NCBI GenBank assembly: GCA_026196105.1
Contig: JAPHRK010000009.1
Coordinates: 108,679-172,678, forward strand
DNA: 64,000 nt
Reading direction: 5' to 3'
From: Rhodospirillales bacterium
GTDB taxonomy: Bacteria; Pseudomonadota; Alphaproteobacteria; Rhodospirillales; JAPHRK01
Each line of letters begins with the position of its first letter. Within the stretch, counting starts at the first letter, position 1. The notes beneath the pieces were generated by a model. That model ran no database searches, was not told the origin of the DNA, and worked only from the letters and a program-made list of their open reading frames with translations. Of the stretch, positions 52,709 through 61,603 are shown piece by piece. Position numbers and translations under genes: made by a program.

Positions 52709-52728
52709 GTATGCCATATAGTCCTCGG
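52709..52728. repeat. Inverted repeat CCTCG-GT-CGAGG
   Basis: A 12-base inverted repeat (within TAGTCCTCGGTCGAGGAAAC) lies between the divergent mlaA and DUF1737 genes and may be an operator. The loop of two bases is too short for an RNA hairpin, so a DNA-binding role is the more likely of the two. Confidence 0.35.
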
Positions 52729-52764
52729 TCGAGGAAACATACTCTTTAAAGAGAACGATTTAAG

Positions 52765-52950
52765 ATGCAAAAAAAATACAGATTGTTAACGGGTGTCGAT
52801 GATGCCGCTTTTTGCCAACGGGTTTCAGATGTCATTGAGGAGGGCTATGTACTTTATGGCTCCCCATCCGTGACCTTCAATGGGGAAAATGTGATTGTTG
52901 CCCAAGCTCTGGTTCTGCCAGAAGTTATTGAAAATATGTCTAGAAATTAA
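52765..52950 (+). CDS. DUF1737 protein
   Basis: A 61 aa protein, MQKKYRLLTGVDDAAFCQRVSD..., whose YRLLTG start and GYVLYGSPSVTFNG segment match DUF1737. Members are small single-domain proteins of unknown function, common in proteobacteria. It lies between divergent mlaA and the convergent amidase gene, whose last bases it overlaps by four. Confidence 0.8.
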   Translation: MQKKYRLLTGVDDAAFCQRVSDVIEEGYVLYGSPSVTFNGENVIVAQALVLPEVIENMSRN

Positions 52951-53636
52951 ATAATTTCTGTCAAAGACGTTATTCTTCCGGCTGTGTCCGGGTCAAGCAA
53001 ACCATCGACGCGGAGAGGGCGAAAATGGCGTTGGAAAGCTTTGATAACGCTTTTTGTCTGGGGATCAATTTCACCGCTTAAATTTATTTCATAACCAATT
53101 TTAGCCAGCTTATTTTGGGCTTTTTTAACGTTGGGTTTTTGTGGCTTGCTTCGTGGTAGGAAAAGGCCAATACCGACTCGGGCGAGGGCCTCCCAATCAA
53201 AAAGTTCTCCCGGATCGGTTTTTCTTTGTGGTGCGATATCTGAATGTCCGACCACATTACGCTCAGGAATGGGGTGCCGGCGGAGAATGTCGTGAGCTAG
53301 GATTTCAAGTGATGCCATTTGAAATTCTGTAAATTCCCGATAGCCAAATTCATGGCCTGGGTTAATTAACTCTATCCCAATTGAACGGCTGTTAATGTCA
53401 GTTTCACCCCGCCAAGAAGAAACACCTGCATGCCAAGCTCGGTTTTCTTCCTCAACCATTTTGGTAATGCCACCTTTTTCGTCGATGACGTAATGGGCGC
53501 TGACTTCGGCTTCAGGGTTGCAAAGGCGTTCCATAGCTTCATCAGCGGTTTTCATCCCCGTGTAGTGGAGGACCAGCATGTCGATGGGTTGATTGCCACG
53601 GCGGTCGTTGAAATTTGGAGAAAGGCGTTCAAGCAC
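52947..53636 (-). CDS. N-acetylmuramoyl-L-alanine amidase, AmpD-like
   Basis: A 229 aa zinc amidase of the amidase_2 family that cleaves the bond between muramic acid and L-Ala of peptidoglycan. Zinc ligands and active residues lie in MLVLHYTGM near residue 24, NRAWHAGVSSWRG near residue 68 and VVGHSDIAPQRKTDPG near residue 131. A C-terminal peptidoglycan-binding domain (KAQNKLAKIGYEINLSGEID...) spans about residues 168-225. No signal peptide, so it may act in the cytoplasm on recycled muropeptides. It starts one base from the stop of the ABC-F gene upstream. Confidence 0.9.
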   Translation of the reverse strand: MLERLSPNFNDRRGNQPIDMLVLHYTGMKTADEAMERLCNPEAEVSAHYVIDEKGGITKMVEEENRAWHAGVSSWRGETDINSRSIGIELINPGHEFGYREFTEFQMASLEILAHDILRRHPIPERNVVGHSDIAPQRKTDPGELFDWEALARVGIGLFLPRSKPQKPNVKKAQNKLAKIGYEINLSGEIDPQTKSVIKAFQRHFRPLRVDGLLDPDTAGRITSLTEII

Positions 53637-55432
53637 TACTTAAGTTCCTCTTTCATCATTTCTAGCTCCAGCCAGCGTTCCTCCAGGGCTTCCAGGGCCT
53701 CTTTGGTGCTTACCAGCTCTTTACTGGAGTTTTGGAAGCCCTCCGGGTCTTTGGTATAGAAGTTAGGGTCGTGTAACTTCTCTTCCAAAGCCGTAATAGC
53801 AGCACTTAATTCTTCCATTTTTCTAGGGGTTTGGTCTAGCTCTCTTTGGTCTTTGTAGCTCAGCTTTGAAGATTTTTTAGCGGTACGGGTTGTCGCTTTT
53901 CCCTTTTTAGGTTCTTTAGGAGCCGTGGTGCCTGTAACCTCTCCTCGCTGGCGTACATAATCGTCGTATCCCCCGACATATTCCTGAATGTCGCCGTCCC
54001 CTTCTACGGCAATAACACTGGTGACCAAGCGGTCGAGGAAATCCCGGTCGTGGCTCACCAGCAGCAAGGTCCCTTGGTACTCACTGAGCATCTCCTGGAG
54101 GAGGTCCAAGGTCTCCATGTCGAGATCGTTGGTGGGCTCATCCATGACAAGGAGGTTGCTTGGTTTCGCTAAGAGTTTTGCTAGCAACAGCCTATTGCGT
54201 TCACCACCAGAAAGGGTGCTTACTGGTGCTCTTGCTTGGCGTTCATCGAACAAAAAATCTTTCAGGTATGAAACCACATGGCGTTGACGGTCCTGGACCA
54301 TAATCATATCGCCGCCAGTTTCTGCTAAAGAATCCCAAAGGGTTTCCTCGTCTTTAAGGCTATCGCGTTTTTGGTCAAAATAGGTAAGGGTCAGATTGGT
54401 ACCGAGCTTTAAGGTACCGCTATCGGGTTCTAATGCCCCGGTAAGCAATCTCAAAAGGGTGGTTTTTCCTGCTCCGTTAGGGCCGATCAGTCCAATCCTG
54501 TCGCCACGTATAATCTTGGTGGTGAAGCCATCGACAATTTTGTGCTCTCCATAGGATTTTTTTAAATCTTCGCCATTGATCACGACTTTACCACTGCTCT
54601 TGCCAGACTCGGCAGCGAGCTTTGCACTCCCAACTTTATTGGCGAGAACTTCTTTTCTCTGGACCCGGAGCTCTTTAAGGGCGCGTAGGCGCCCCATGTT
54701 ACGTTTGCGACGTGCCGTGACGCCGCGAGCCAACCAGCGGGTTTCTTCTTTGAGCTTCACATTCATACGGTTGAGCTCAGACTCTTCATCGTTAGCAACT
54801 TCTTCAGACCATTTTTCAAAAGCCAAGAAGCCCTCTTCTCTTTGCCTAAGGGTGCCTCTGTCCATCCAAAAAGTTTTGTTGGTTAAACGATTGAGGAAAG
54901 CCCGGTCGTGGCTGACCATAATCATCGCTCCCTTAAAACCTGAAAGCTCGTTCTCCAACCAGTTAATTGTCGGAATGTCCAAATGGTTGGTCGGTTCATC
55001 AAGGAGTAAAACATCAGGAGCGGAAACAAGGGCTCGCGCCAGAGATGCCCGTCTTCCTTCGCCACCTGAGAGGTTGCCTATATCCTGACTGCCATCAAGG
55101 TTTAGGGCTTGAAGGAAGGTTCCAATCAGGTAGGTGTCGTCAACTTCAACTAACCCAGCGGCAACGAAATCTTCAACGGTCGCTCCGGCTTCAAGTCTAG
55201 GTTCTTGCGACAGGTAGGCGACACGAACCCCAGTCTGAACAATCCGCTCACCGTGATCTGGCTCAACCACATTGGCAATAATTTTAAGGAGAGTTGATTT
55301 GCCCGAGCCATTACGCCCAACCAAGCAGGCCCGTTCTCCACGACCAATAGTCGCTTCCACATCGGTGAATAAGGGTTTGCCGCCAAAGGTGAGAGAAATG
55401 CCTTTGAGCGAGAGGAGAGGTGCTACTGCCAT
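53636..55432 (-). CDS. uup: ABC-F ATPase, Uup-type
   Basis: A 598 aa soluble protein with two ABC ATPase domains and no membrane part. First Walker A VGRNGSGKSTLLKI near residue 38, signature LSGGEGRRASLARAL near residue 118, Walker B LLLDEPTNHLD; second set IGPNGAGKTTLLRLL near residue 315, LSGGERNRLLLAKLL and LLVMDEPTNDLD. The linker is basic, and the last 80 residues form a charged coiled coil (PKKGKATTRTAKKSSK...), as in Uup. ABC-F proteins act on the ribosome. Uup is preferred over EttA because of the C-terminal extension. Confidence 0.9.
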   Translation of the reverse strand: MAVAPLLSLKGISLTFGGKPLFTDVEATIGRGERACLVGRNGSGKSTLLKIIANVVEPDHGERIVQTGVRVAYLSQEPRLEAGATVEDFVAAGLVEVDDTYLIGTFLQALNLDGSQDIGNLSGGEGRRASLARALVSAPDVLLLDEPTNHLDIPTINWLENELSGFKGAMIMVSHDRAFLNRLTNKTFWMDRGTLRQREEGFLAFEKWSEEVANDEESELNRMNVKLKEETRWLARGVTARRKRNMGRLRALKELRVQRKEVLANKVGSAKLAAESGKSSGKVVINGEDLKKSYGEHKIVDGFTTKIIRGDRIGLIGPNGAGKTTLLRLLTGALEPDSGTLKLGTNLTLTYFDQKRDSLKDEETLWDSLAETGGDMIMVQDRQRHVVSYLKDFLFDERQARAPVSTLSGGERNRLLLAKLLAKPSNLLVMDEPTNDLDMETLDLLQEMLSEYQGTLLLVSHDRDFLDRLVTSVIAVEGDGDIQEYVGGYDDYVRQRGEVTGTTAPKEPKKGKATTRTAKKSSKLSYKDQRELDQTPRKMEELSAAITALEEKLHDPNFYTKDPEGFQNSSKELVSTKEALEALEERWLELEMMKEELK

Positions 55433-56175
55433 CAGAGCTGAACCGTCATGCCGTCTTCAGCTGTGAGCCAGTCAATTTTATCCAGGTTAGACAGAACCTC
55501 GTGATTCATGTGGGTCAAAATACGTTTTTTTGCCGTCAAAGAGGCAGATTTTTCAGTCAATGTTTTATAGTCCAAATGGAAATTAATTTTCTCATCAAAA
55601 GCGTAGCATTCGCAAATCAGAAGGTCGGCTTCGGCTGCAGCAGGGATTAAGTTGTCGGTCCACTCAGTATCACCGGTGTAGGTCACCACTTTTCCGGCCA
55701 TTTCCAGGCGCAACATTTGCGAAGGGTCACCACTTGGATGGACTGCGGGGAAAGGCGTCACTTTTAAGTTTTCAAGATTTGTGGTTTCTCCAAAATCCAT
55801 TTCAACAAAGTTTATTTTGTAACTGAATCCTTTGCCATAGGAGCCTGGGAAAAGAATATCACAAGCGGCCCTTACCCGAGCCTCAGTACCTTGCGGCCCC
55901 GCAATAGTCAGTGGTTTCTCCCTTTTACTCACAAAGCGCCCATCAAGCAGGAAGAACGGAATTCCCCCGAAGTGATCCCCGTGGAGGTGGCTAAAAACAA
56001 TGGTATCGATGGTCGCGGGATCAACATCAAATTTTCGCATGGCGATGAGGCTGGAAGGACCGCAATCAATTAAAACCGTTTGCTCTGAACTCTGAAACAG
56101 AAAACAAGTCTGGAAACGCCCCCCACTACCAAAAGCATCGCCACAGCCCAAAAACTGTAGAAAGCTCTCAGACAT
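55432..56175 (-). CDS. MBL-fold metallohydrolase, RNase Z-like
   Basis: I place the start at 56175 (MSESFLQFLGCGDAF), just after the stop of the DjlA-like gene; the ORF-track start lies inside that gene. The 247 aa metallo-beta-lactamase-fold hydrolase has the metal motif VFSHLHGDHFGGIPFF near residue 57, YTGDTEWTDNL near residue 175 and a C-terminal LTHMNHEVL. GSGGRFQTCFLF and the overall layout resemble RNase Z/ElaC and phosphodiesterase groups but are shorter. Substrate unknown. Confidence 0.82.
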   Translation of the reverse strand: MSESFLQFLGCGDAFGSGGRFQTCFLFQSSEQTVLIDCGPSSLIAMRKFDVDPATIDTIVFSHLHGDHFGGIPFFLLDGRFVSKREKPLTIAGPQGTEARVRAACDILFPGSYGKGFSYKINFVEMDFGETTNLENLKVTPFPAVHPSGDPSQMLRLEMAGKVVTYTGDTEWTDNLIPAAAEADLLICECYAFDEKINFHLDYKTLTEKSASLTAKKRILTHMNHEVLSNLDKIDWLTAEDGMTVQL

Positions 56176-56176
56176 T

Positions 56177-56923
56177 TTAAGAGATGCCCCGTATCTTTTT
56201 AATTTCGTCGTAGGCCGCATTGATCGCTGCCATCTTTTCGTTGGCGAGATCGACAAATTCTTGCGGCATGCCTTGGGCAATTACTGTGTCAGGGTGGTGT
56301 TCTCTGATCAAGGTGCGATAAACCTTCTTGACCTCATCGTCGCTGGCTTCAGCGCTAACCCCTAAAAGCTCGTAGGGGCTGGTACCTTGGGGTGAAATAT
56401 AAACGGCTTTGATGCGGTCAAACCGCTCTTTGCCAAAACCAAAGATCGAAGCAACGGTTTCCAGGTATTTGATCTCGTTGGGATGAATGACCCCATCGGC
56501 ATTGGCAATATGAAAAAGTCCGCCCAGAAGTTCTTCAAGAACGGCTGGTTGGTGCGCAAACATCTGACCAATTTGTGAGGCGTAAGGCTCGAAACCTTCT
56601 GCGTCCTGCTTGGCCCGGTCAAAGATTTTGCCCACACCTTTCATGTCATGGGAAGGGACTCGAAAAATCTGTTTGAAGGCGTCAACTTCATCGCGGGTTA
56701 CCTGCCCATCGGCTTTTGCCATTTTAGCGCTAAGCACAATGATCGCTACCGTAAAGGCAACCTGCTTCGTTGTGCCGAGTTGTTCCAGGCTGCCATCGCC
56801 AAGGCCTGGTTTGCCACTTAACCTGTCAATGGCATGCCCTGCTGCTGTGCCTAAGATCGCCCCAAGTGGTCCGCCTAGCGCAAAGCCAGTAACACCACCA
56901 ATAACCTTTCCCCAGATGCTCAC
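56177..56923 (-). CDS. DjlA-like protein with TerB and J domains
   Basis: A 248 aa protein with a glycine-rich N-terminal hydrophobic segment (GGVTGFALGGPLGAILGTAAG), a TerB-like helical domain (about residues 55-175, with KMAKADGQVTRDEVDAF and IANADGVIHPNEI repeats) and a C-terminal J domain whose HPD tripeptide is in IREHHPDTV near residue 214. J-domain proteins stimulate the ATPase of Hsp70 (DnaK). This layout is that of DjlA, although the N-terminal membrane anchor is less distinct. The MBL-fold gene follows it. Confidence 0.88.
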   Translation of the reverse strand: MSIWGKVIGGVTGFALGGPLGAILGTAAGHAIDRLSGKPGLGDGSLEQLGTTKQVAFTVAIIVLSAKMAKADGQVTRDEVDAFKQIFRVPSHDMKGVGKIFDRAKQDAEGFEPYASQIGQMFAHQPAVLEELLGGLFHIANADGVIHPNEIKYLETVASIFGFGKERFDRIKAVYISPQGTSPYELLGVSAEASDDEVKKVYRTLIREHHPDTVIAQGMPQEFVDLANEKMAAINAAYDEIKKIRGIS

Positions 56924-57052
56924 TTTTCTCGCCGCCTAATAAATTGAACGTTCCTATGATGGATACAGACGATTTTTGTGAGACGCAAGGGATTGAAGCG
57001 CCTCAAAAGGTGGGTATGCTATGGTTCAGTTATATTAAATGTTTGGGGAAAC

Positions 57053-57562
57053 ATGAAAAAGCATACAAGAGAGCAGCTCTTTGAGAGGTTAGAAGGGTTG
57101 GGCATTGCCCAAAAAACTTTTGATCATCCGCCCATCATGACCGTAGATGATGGGCATGAGCATTGGGAAAATATTGAAGGGGTTCATTGTAAGAACCTGT
57201 TTCTCAAAGACGCAAAAGGGGCCTATTGGTTGGTGGTGACGCCCATTGATCGTGAAGTGAACCTCAAAGCTATGCCAGAGCGGATGGGGTCAAAACGGAT
57301 TTCTTTTGCGCGTGCCGAACGTTTACGAGAAATTTTGGGGCTAGAACCTGGGTCCGTTACTCCCTTTGGATTGATCAATGATGATGAGAAAAAGGTCAAT
57401 GTGGTGCTGGACAAAGAGATGATGTCGGCTGAGATTGTCAATTATCACCCTCTTGAAAATAACGCGACAACCTCCATTTCTCCTTCAAACCTTCTCAAGT
57501 TTATCGAGTCCTGCGGCCACGACCCAAGGATTGTTGAACTTAGAATGGATATGCCCGCCTAA
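57053..57562 (+). CDS. Prolyl-tRNA editing deacylase (ProXp-ala/YbaK family)
   Basis: The start is ATG 57053; the ORF-track start 75 bases upstream has no ribosome site, while GGGGAAAC precedes this one. The 169 aa protein belongs to the YbaK/ProX family, free-standing domains that remove wrongly attached amino acids from tRNA-Pro. Segments include FDHPPIMTVDDG near residue 21, CKNLFLKDAKGAYWLVV near residue 46, and VTPFGLINDDEKKVNVVLD near residue 102, as in PrdX/ProXp-ala. Ala-tRNA-Pro is the likely substrate. Confidence 0.88.
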   Translation: MKKHTREQLFERLEGLGIAQKTFDHPPIMTVDDGHEHWENIEGVHCKNLFLKDAKGAYWLVVTPIDREVNLKAMPERMGSKRISFARAERLREILGLEPGSVTPFGLINDDEKKVNVVLDKEMMSAEIVNYHPLENNATTSISPSNLLKFIESCGHDPRIVELRMDMPA

Positions 57563-57580
57563 TGAAAAAGGAACAGCAAC

Positions 57581-58951
57581 GTGGATAGCCAACTAAAGGC
57601 CATTATCGAACAGATTGTTGGGGTTGAACATGTCTCGGATTCAGAAGCGATGCGAGAGCTTCATGGGCATGGTGAATCCTACCACAAAGGAATTCCACCT
57701 GAGTTGGTGGTTTTCGCCGGATCAACTGAAGAAGTTAGCGCTGTTGTTAAAGTTTGTTCCGAGCGCAACACTCCAATCATTCCTTATGGCACAGGTACCT
57801 CTTTAGAGGATCATGTGTCGGCTTATCGTGGCGGTGTTTCCATTGATGTATCACGCATGGACAAAGTGATTAAGGTCAATACCGAAGACTTAGACGTGGT
57901 GGTCCAACCCGGCGTGACTCGTAAACAATTGGATTCTTACTTGCGAGATACGGGGTTGTTCTTTCCGGTTGATCCGGGAGCTGATGCGTCGCTTGGGGGC
58001 ATGGCGGCTACCAGAGCTTCTGGCACCAATGCGGTTCGTTATGGCACCATGCGTGAGAATGTTATCTCCATGACCGTGGTCCTTGCTGATGGCACAGTTA
58101 TCAAAACCGCCAGCCGTTCGCGGAAATCTGCCGCTGGTTATGACCTCACGCGTTTGATGGTGGGCTCAGAAGGTACTTTAGGGGTCATTACGGAATTAAC
58201 TCTTCGGCTTTATGGAGTTCCAGAAGCGATTTCTGCTGCTGTCTGTCCGTTTGATACCATTGAAGGAGCGGTGGATACCGTGATTTCGACGATTCAATGC
58301 GGTATCCCCGTTGCTAGGATTGAACTGCTCGATGCGGCTACCATTGATGCGGTGAACAAATATTCCAAGCTTGATAACAAAGTTACGCCAACTCTGTTTT
58401 TTGAATTTCATGGCAGTGAAAATGGGGTGGAGGAGCAAACTCAATTGGTGAAAGAGCTTGCCACGGACAATGGGGCTGGAGAGTTTCAGTGGGCCACCTT
58501 ACAAGAGGACCGAGATAAACTTTGGCACGCGCGCCACAATGCCTACTATGCTTCTATGGCGATGAAACCCGGAACTAAAGGCATAACCGGAGATACTTGC
58601 GTTCCTATTTCCCGCCTAGCTGAAGCTATCGACGAGGCTAATAAAATTTTGGCAACCTCTGATCTGTTGACCTTCATTGTTGGTCATGTGGGGGATGGTA
58701 ACTTTCATACGGTGATTTTGGTAGACCCCGACAACGAAGCTGAGATCGAAGAAGCTAAAATTCTCAACAACAAAATTGTTGAACGGGCTTTGGAGTTGGA
58801 AGGAACCTGCACGGGCGAACATGGTGTCGGGCGAGGCAAAATGGATTTCCTCATTCAGGAGCATGGTGCCGGGGTAGAGGTCATGAAGGCCATCAAGAAA
58901 GCCCTGGACCCGAACGATATTATGAACCCTGGTAAAATCGTGACGGTGTGA
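57581..58951 (+). CDS. FAD-linked 2-hydroxyacid dehydrogenase (D-lactate type)
   Basis: A 456 aa flavoprotein of the GlcD/D-lactate dehydrogenase family, oxidising D-lactate or related 2-hydroxyacids and passing electrons to quinone or cytochrome c. The GTG start at 57581 is chosen for its ribosome site AAAAAGGA. FAD-binding segments: TPIIPYGTGTSLEDHVSA near residue 66, PVDPGADASLGGMAATRASG near residue 128 and LMVGSEGTLGVITE near residue 194. The C-terminal metal and substrate residues are in VGHVGDGNFH near residue 367 and TGEHGVGRGK near residue 412. No GlcE or iron-sulfur subunit is nearby. Confidence 0.9.
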   Translation: MDSQLKAIIEQIVGVEHVSDSEAMRELHGHGESYHKGIPPELVVFAGSTEEVSAVVKVCSERNTPIIPYGTGTSLEDHVSAYRGGVSIDVSRMDKVIKVNTEDLDVVVQPGVTRKQLDSYLRDTGLFFPVDPGADASLGGMAATRASGTNAVRYGTMRENVISMTVVLADGTVIKTASRSRKSAAGYDLTRLMVGSEGTLGVITELTLRLYGVPEAISAAVCPFDTIEGAVDTVISTIQCGIPVARIELLDAATIDAVNKYSKLDNKVTPTLFFEFHGSENGVEEQTQLVKELATDNGAGEFQWATLQEDRDKLWHARHNAYYASMAMKPGTKGITGDTCVPISRLAEAIDEANKILATSDLLTFIVGHVGDGNFHTVILVDPDNEAEIEEAKILNNKIVERALELEGTCTGEHGVGRGKMDFLIQEHGAGVEVMKAIKKALDPNDIMNPGKIVTV

Positions 58952-58976
58952 TACACCCCAGTCAAGGAACTGATTT

Positions 58977-59414
58977 GTGAGTGAAGAACTAAAGACAATT
59001 GAAGAAACGTGCGGTGGGTTTTTTGGGTTATGGATGCTTGATCTGTCCCGCTCCACATTTGAGCAAAACGAGCCACCACAATCAGCCACCCACCGACTAG
59101 AGCTCTATGAAGGACATGTGGTTTTTTACATGAACTGGATTGATGCTGAGGGCCAAGACTTTGAGGTTAAGTTTGCTGGAATTCCGGATGGCCAAATCAG
59201 AGAATTTCCTGGAGGGGAGTTGGCAGACGCTATGTCTGTTACCGCCCCATCTGAGCTTGAACTCAACACCTCTGCTTTTCTTAAAGGTAACGAACTCATG
59301 ACGGCGACACGGTTGCTTGTTGAGAATGGAAGCGAAATGCTCCTCACTCAAACGGTGCATCTTCCTGATGGTGTTACCCTGCAAAATAAGTCACTCTACG
59401 TGAAGGAAATTTGA
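58977..59414 (+). CDS. Unknown 145 aa protein, lipocalin-like
   Basis: GTG start with ribosome site AAGGA. The product has no signal peptide; its alternating strands (FGLWMLDLSRSTFEQ, HVVFYMNWIDAEGQDFEVKF, LLTQTVHLPDG) suggest a small beta-barrel of lipocalin type. I do not recognise a named family. It sits between the D-lactate dehydrogenase-like gene and the histone-deacetylase-fold gene on the same strand, so it may be in their transcript. Confidence 0.65.
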   Translation: MSEELKTIEETCGGFFGLWMLDLSRSTFEQNEPPQSATHRLELYEGHVVFYMNWIDAEGQDFEVKFAGIPDGQIREFPGGELADAMSVTAPSELELNTSAFLKGNELMTATRLLVENGSEMLLTQTVHLPDGVTLQNKSLYVKEI

Positions 59415-59439
59415 AGGAACAAATTTAGGGAGGGAGACC

Positions 59440-60456
59440 ATGAAGGTCGTTCATAGCGACACGCACGAAAGCCACAACCCAAAAACCTATTTCAAAGGCG
59501 GTGGTTTTTTTGAACCTCAAGAGGTTCCTGCGCGTGTTGAAGCGTTGCTGGATGCTGTGATATCGGCAGGCCATCAAATTGTTACTCCCGCTGATCACGG
59601 TCCTGCTCCTCGAGCGGCAGTCCATACCCCTGAATATCTCACTTTTCTTGAAACCATCTATGATCGCTGGAAAGCTATGGGCAGCGACTCAGATGAAGTG
59701 TTGCCCAACATCCACCCCGGTCGCCATATGTCCTCTATGCCCACTGGTGTTGTCGGTCAGGTTGGGTATTTTACGGCTGATCTTTCTGCCCCTATTGGGG
59801 TCGGGACCTGGGAAGCCGCTTGTGGAGCTGCTAACACAGCCGTTCATGCTACGCAGTTGATGATTGAGGGAGAGAAAACGGTTTATGCTCTTTGTCGTCC
59901 TCCTGGGCATCATGCTTACAAAGATCAAGCTGGTGGTTTTTGTTTCCTCAATAATACCGCCATTGCAGCTCACCATGCCACAACCCAATTAGGTCGGGTG
60001 GCCGTCCTAGATATTGATGTTCATCACGGCAATGGAACCCAAGGGATTTTTTATGATCGCTCAGATGTCCTGACCGTCTCCCTTCATTGCGACCCTACAG
60101 ATTATTACCCCCATTATGCTGGGTATGCCCATGAGCGCGGTGAAGGTGCAGGGCTTGGTTACAACCTCAATTTACCCCAAGCACCTGACACCAGTGACGA
60201 GGCTTATTTGCAAGCTCTTGAAACTGCCTTAGCTACCATCCGGTCTTTTGCCCCAGCAGCCTTATTTGTGGCTTTGGGCCTCGATGCTCACGAGAACGAC
60301 CCTCTCCGAGGGCTTGCTGTGACAACCGGCGGATTTAACAAGATCGCCCGAAAAATCTCATCTCTAGATTTGCCGACCGTATTAGTTCAAGAGGGCGGAT
60401 ATGACCGTACTAATCTTGGACCAAATATCATCAGTGTTTTGTCGGGTTTTGAATGA
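59440..60456 (+). CDS. Histone-deacetylase-fold amidohydrolase (acetylpolyamine type)
   Basis: A 338 aa zinc hydrolase of the arginase/deacetylase superfamily. Zinc and active-site residues are visible in CRPPGHHAYKDQAGGFCFLNN near residue 151, VLDIDVHHGNGTQGIFY near residue 189, and GLDAHENDPLRGL near residue 278; the C-terminal YD in VQEGGYDRTN is the catalytic Tyr region. The N-terminus (HSDTHESHNPKTYFKGG) matches acetylpolyamine amidohydrolases more closely than AcuC. Good ribosome site (GGGAGG). Likely role: removal of acetyl groups from polyamines. Confidence 0.9.
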   Translation: MKVVHSDTHESHNPKTYFKGGGFFEPQEVPARVEALLDAVISAGHQIVTPADHGPAPRAAVHTPEYLTFLETIYDRWKAMGSDSDEVLPNIHPGRHMSSMPTGVVGQVGYFTADLSAPIGVGTWEAACGAANTAVHATQLMIEGEKTVYALCRPPGHHAYKDQAGGFCFLNNTAIAAHHATTQLGRVAVLDIDVHHGNGTQGIFYDRSDVLTVSLHCDPTDYYPHYAGYAHERGEGAGLGYNLNLPQAPDTSDEAYLQALETALATIRSFAPAALFVALGLDAHENDPLRGLAVTTGGFNKIARKISSLDLPTVLVQEGGYDRTNLGPNIISVLSGFE

Positions 60457-60473
60457 ACAAAGGAATTTTCTAA

Positions 60474-60935
60474 ATGTCTGAGAAAATATGGAATGTCTAT
60501 CTTTCTGGTGAAATTCATAGTGATTGGCGAGATCAAATTGCTAACGGAATTGCTAAGGCCGGATTGCCCGTTGTTCTCAATTCACCGATTACGGTGCATG
60601 AAGATTCAGATGATTGCGGTGTGGCTATTTTTGGCCCGGAAAGTGATAAGTTTTGGCATGACCAGAAAGGGGCGAAACTAAATGCTATTCGTACCCGAAC
60701 CTTGATTGAACAAGCCGACCTTGTGGTGGTTCGCTTTGGAGAAAAATATAAACAATGGAACGCTGCCTTTGATGCAGGTTGCGCCTATGCGCTTGGTAAA
60801 CCCTACATCACTTTGCATCCTACAGAACACGACCATGCCCTCAAAGAAGTAGACGGTGGAGCTGCGGCGACAGCCCGAGACCCAATTCAAGTCGTCCAAG
60901 CCTTGGTTTACATAACTCAAGGCAAAATGCCCTAG
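60474..60935 (+). CDS. ytoQ: YtoQ family protein
   Basis: A 153 aa soluble protein, starting MSEKIWNVYLSGEIHSDWRD, with FGPESDKFWHDQKGAKLNAIRTR near residue 52 and VVRFGEKYKQWNAAFDAGCAYALGKPYITLHP near residue 83. These segments match YtoQ, a nucleoside 2-deoxyribosyltransferase-like fold whose function is unsettled. It follows the deacetylase-like gene by 17 bases and precedes a GST gene by 14, suggesting one transcript. Confidence 0.88.
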   Translation: MSEKIWNVYLSGEIHSDWRDQIANGIAKAGLPVVLNSPITVHEDSDDCGVAIFGPESDKFWHDQKGAKLNAIRTRTLIEQADLVVVRFGEKYKQWNAAFDAGCAYALGKPYITLHPTEHDHALKEVDGGAAATARDPIQVVQALVYITQGKMP

Positions 60936-60949
60936 TTGGGCTCTATAAA

Positions 60950-61603
60950 ATGAGTTCATTGCCCCGCCCCCTTCTTTATAGTTTTCGCCGTTGCCCTTAT
61001 GCCATGCGCGGGCGGATGGGGCTTTTTGTCAGTGGGATGACTTGTGAGCTACGCGAAGTGGTGCTGAGGGACAAGCCACCCTCAATGTTAGCTCTATCCC
61101 CCAAAGGGACGGTGCCCGTATTACAAACGGTTGAGGGGACGGTGATCGATGAGAGCTTGGAGGTTATGCTTTGGGCTCTAGAACAATATGATCCAGAAGG
61201 GTGGTTGCAGCCAGAGCAAGGTAATTTGGACGATATGCTGGCTTTGATCGAGCGAAATGATGGAGAGTTTAAGGAGCATTTAGACCGCTATAAATATCCC
61301 ACGCGATATGACAGTGTTGATCCACTGGCCGAGCGCTCAAAGGCTGAAGGTTTCTTGCAAGAGTTGGAGAAACGATTGTCTGCTTCTTCCTTCTTATTCG
61401 GCTCCAGGGTCTCCCTGGCTGATTATGCAATTGCGCCTTTTGTTCGACAGTTTGCTCATGTGGATAAAGATTGGTTTGATCAAACGCCCTATCCAGGTTT
61501 GCAAGCTTGGTTAGAGGTTTTTTTGAAAAGTGACCTCTTTATCTCAGTCATGAAAAAATATCCTCAGTGGCATGAGGGTGACGAACCCGTGATGTTTGGT
61601 TAA
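60950..61603 (+). CDS. Glutathione S-transferase family protein
   Basis: A 217 aa two-domain GST. The N-terminal thioredoxin-fold half starts PLLYSFRRCPYAMRGRMGL, with a CPYA motif as in glutaredoxin 2 and omega-class GSTs, so a thiol transferase activity is likely. VPVLQTVEGTVIDESLEVM contains the cis-Pro and Glu-Ser glutathione contacts. The helical C-terminal half includes LFGSRVSLADYAIAPFVRQF. Substrate unknown. It is the last + strand gene before the convergent chemoreceptor, whose stop is one base away. Confidence 0.9.
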   Translation: MSSLPRPLLYSFRRCPYAMRGRMGLFVSGMTCELREVVLRDKPPSMLALSPKGTVPVLQTVEGTVIDESLEVMLWALEQYDPEGWLQPEQGNLDDMLALIERNDGEFKEHLDRYKYPTRYDSVDPLAERSKAEGFLQELEKRLSASSFLFGSRVSLADYAIAPFVRQFAHVDKDWFDQTPYPGLQAWLEVFLKSDLFISVMKKYPQWHEGDEPVMFG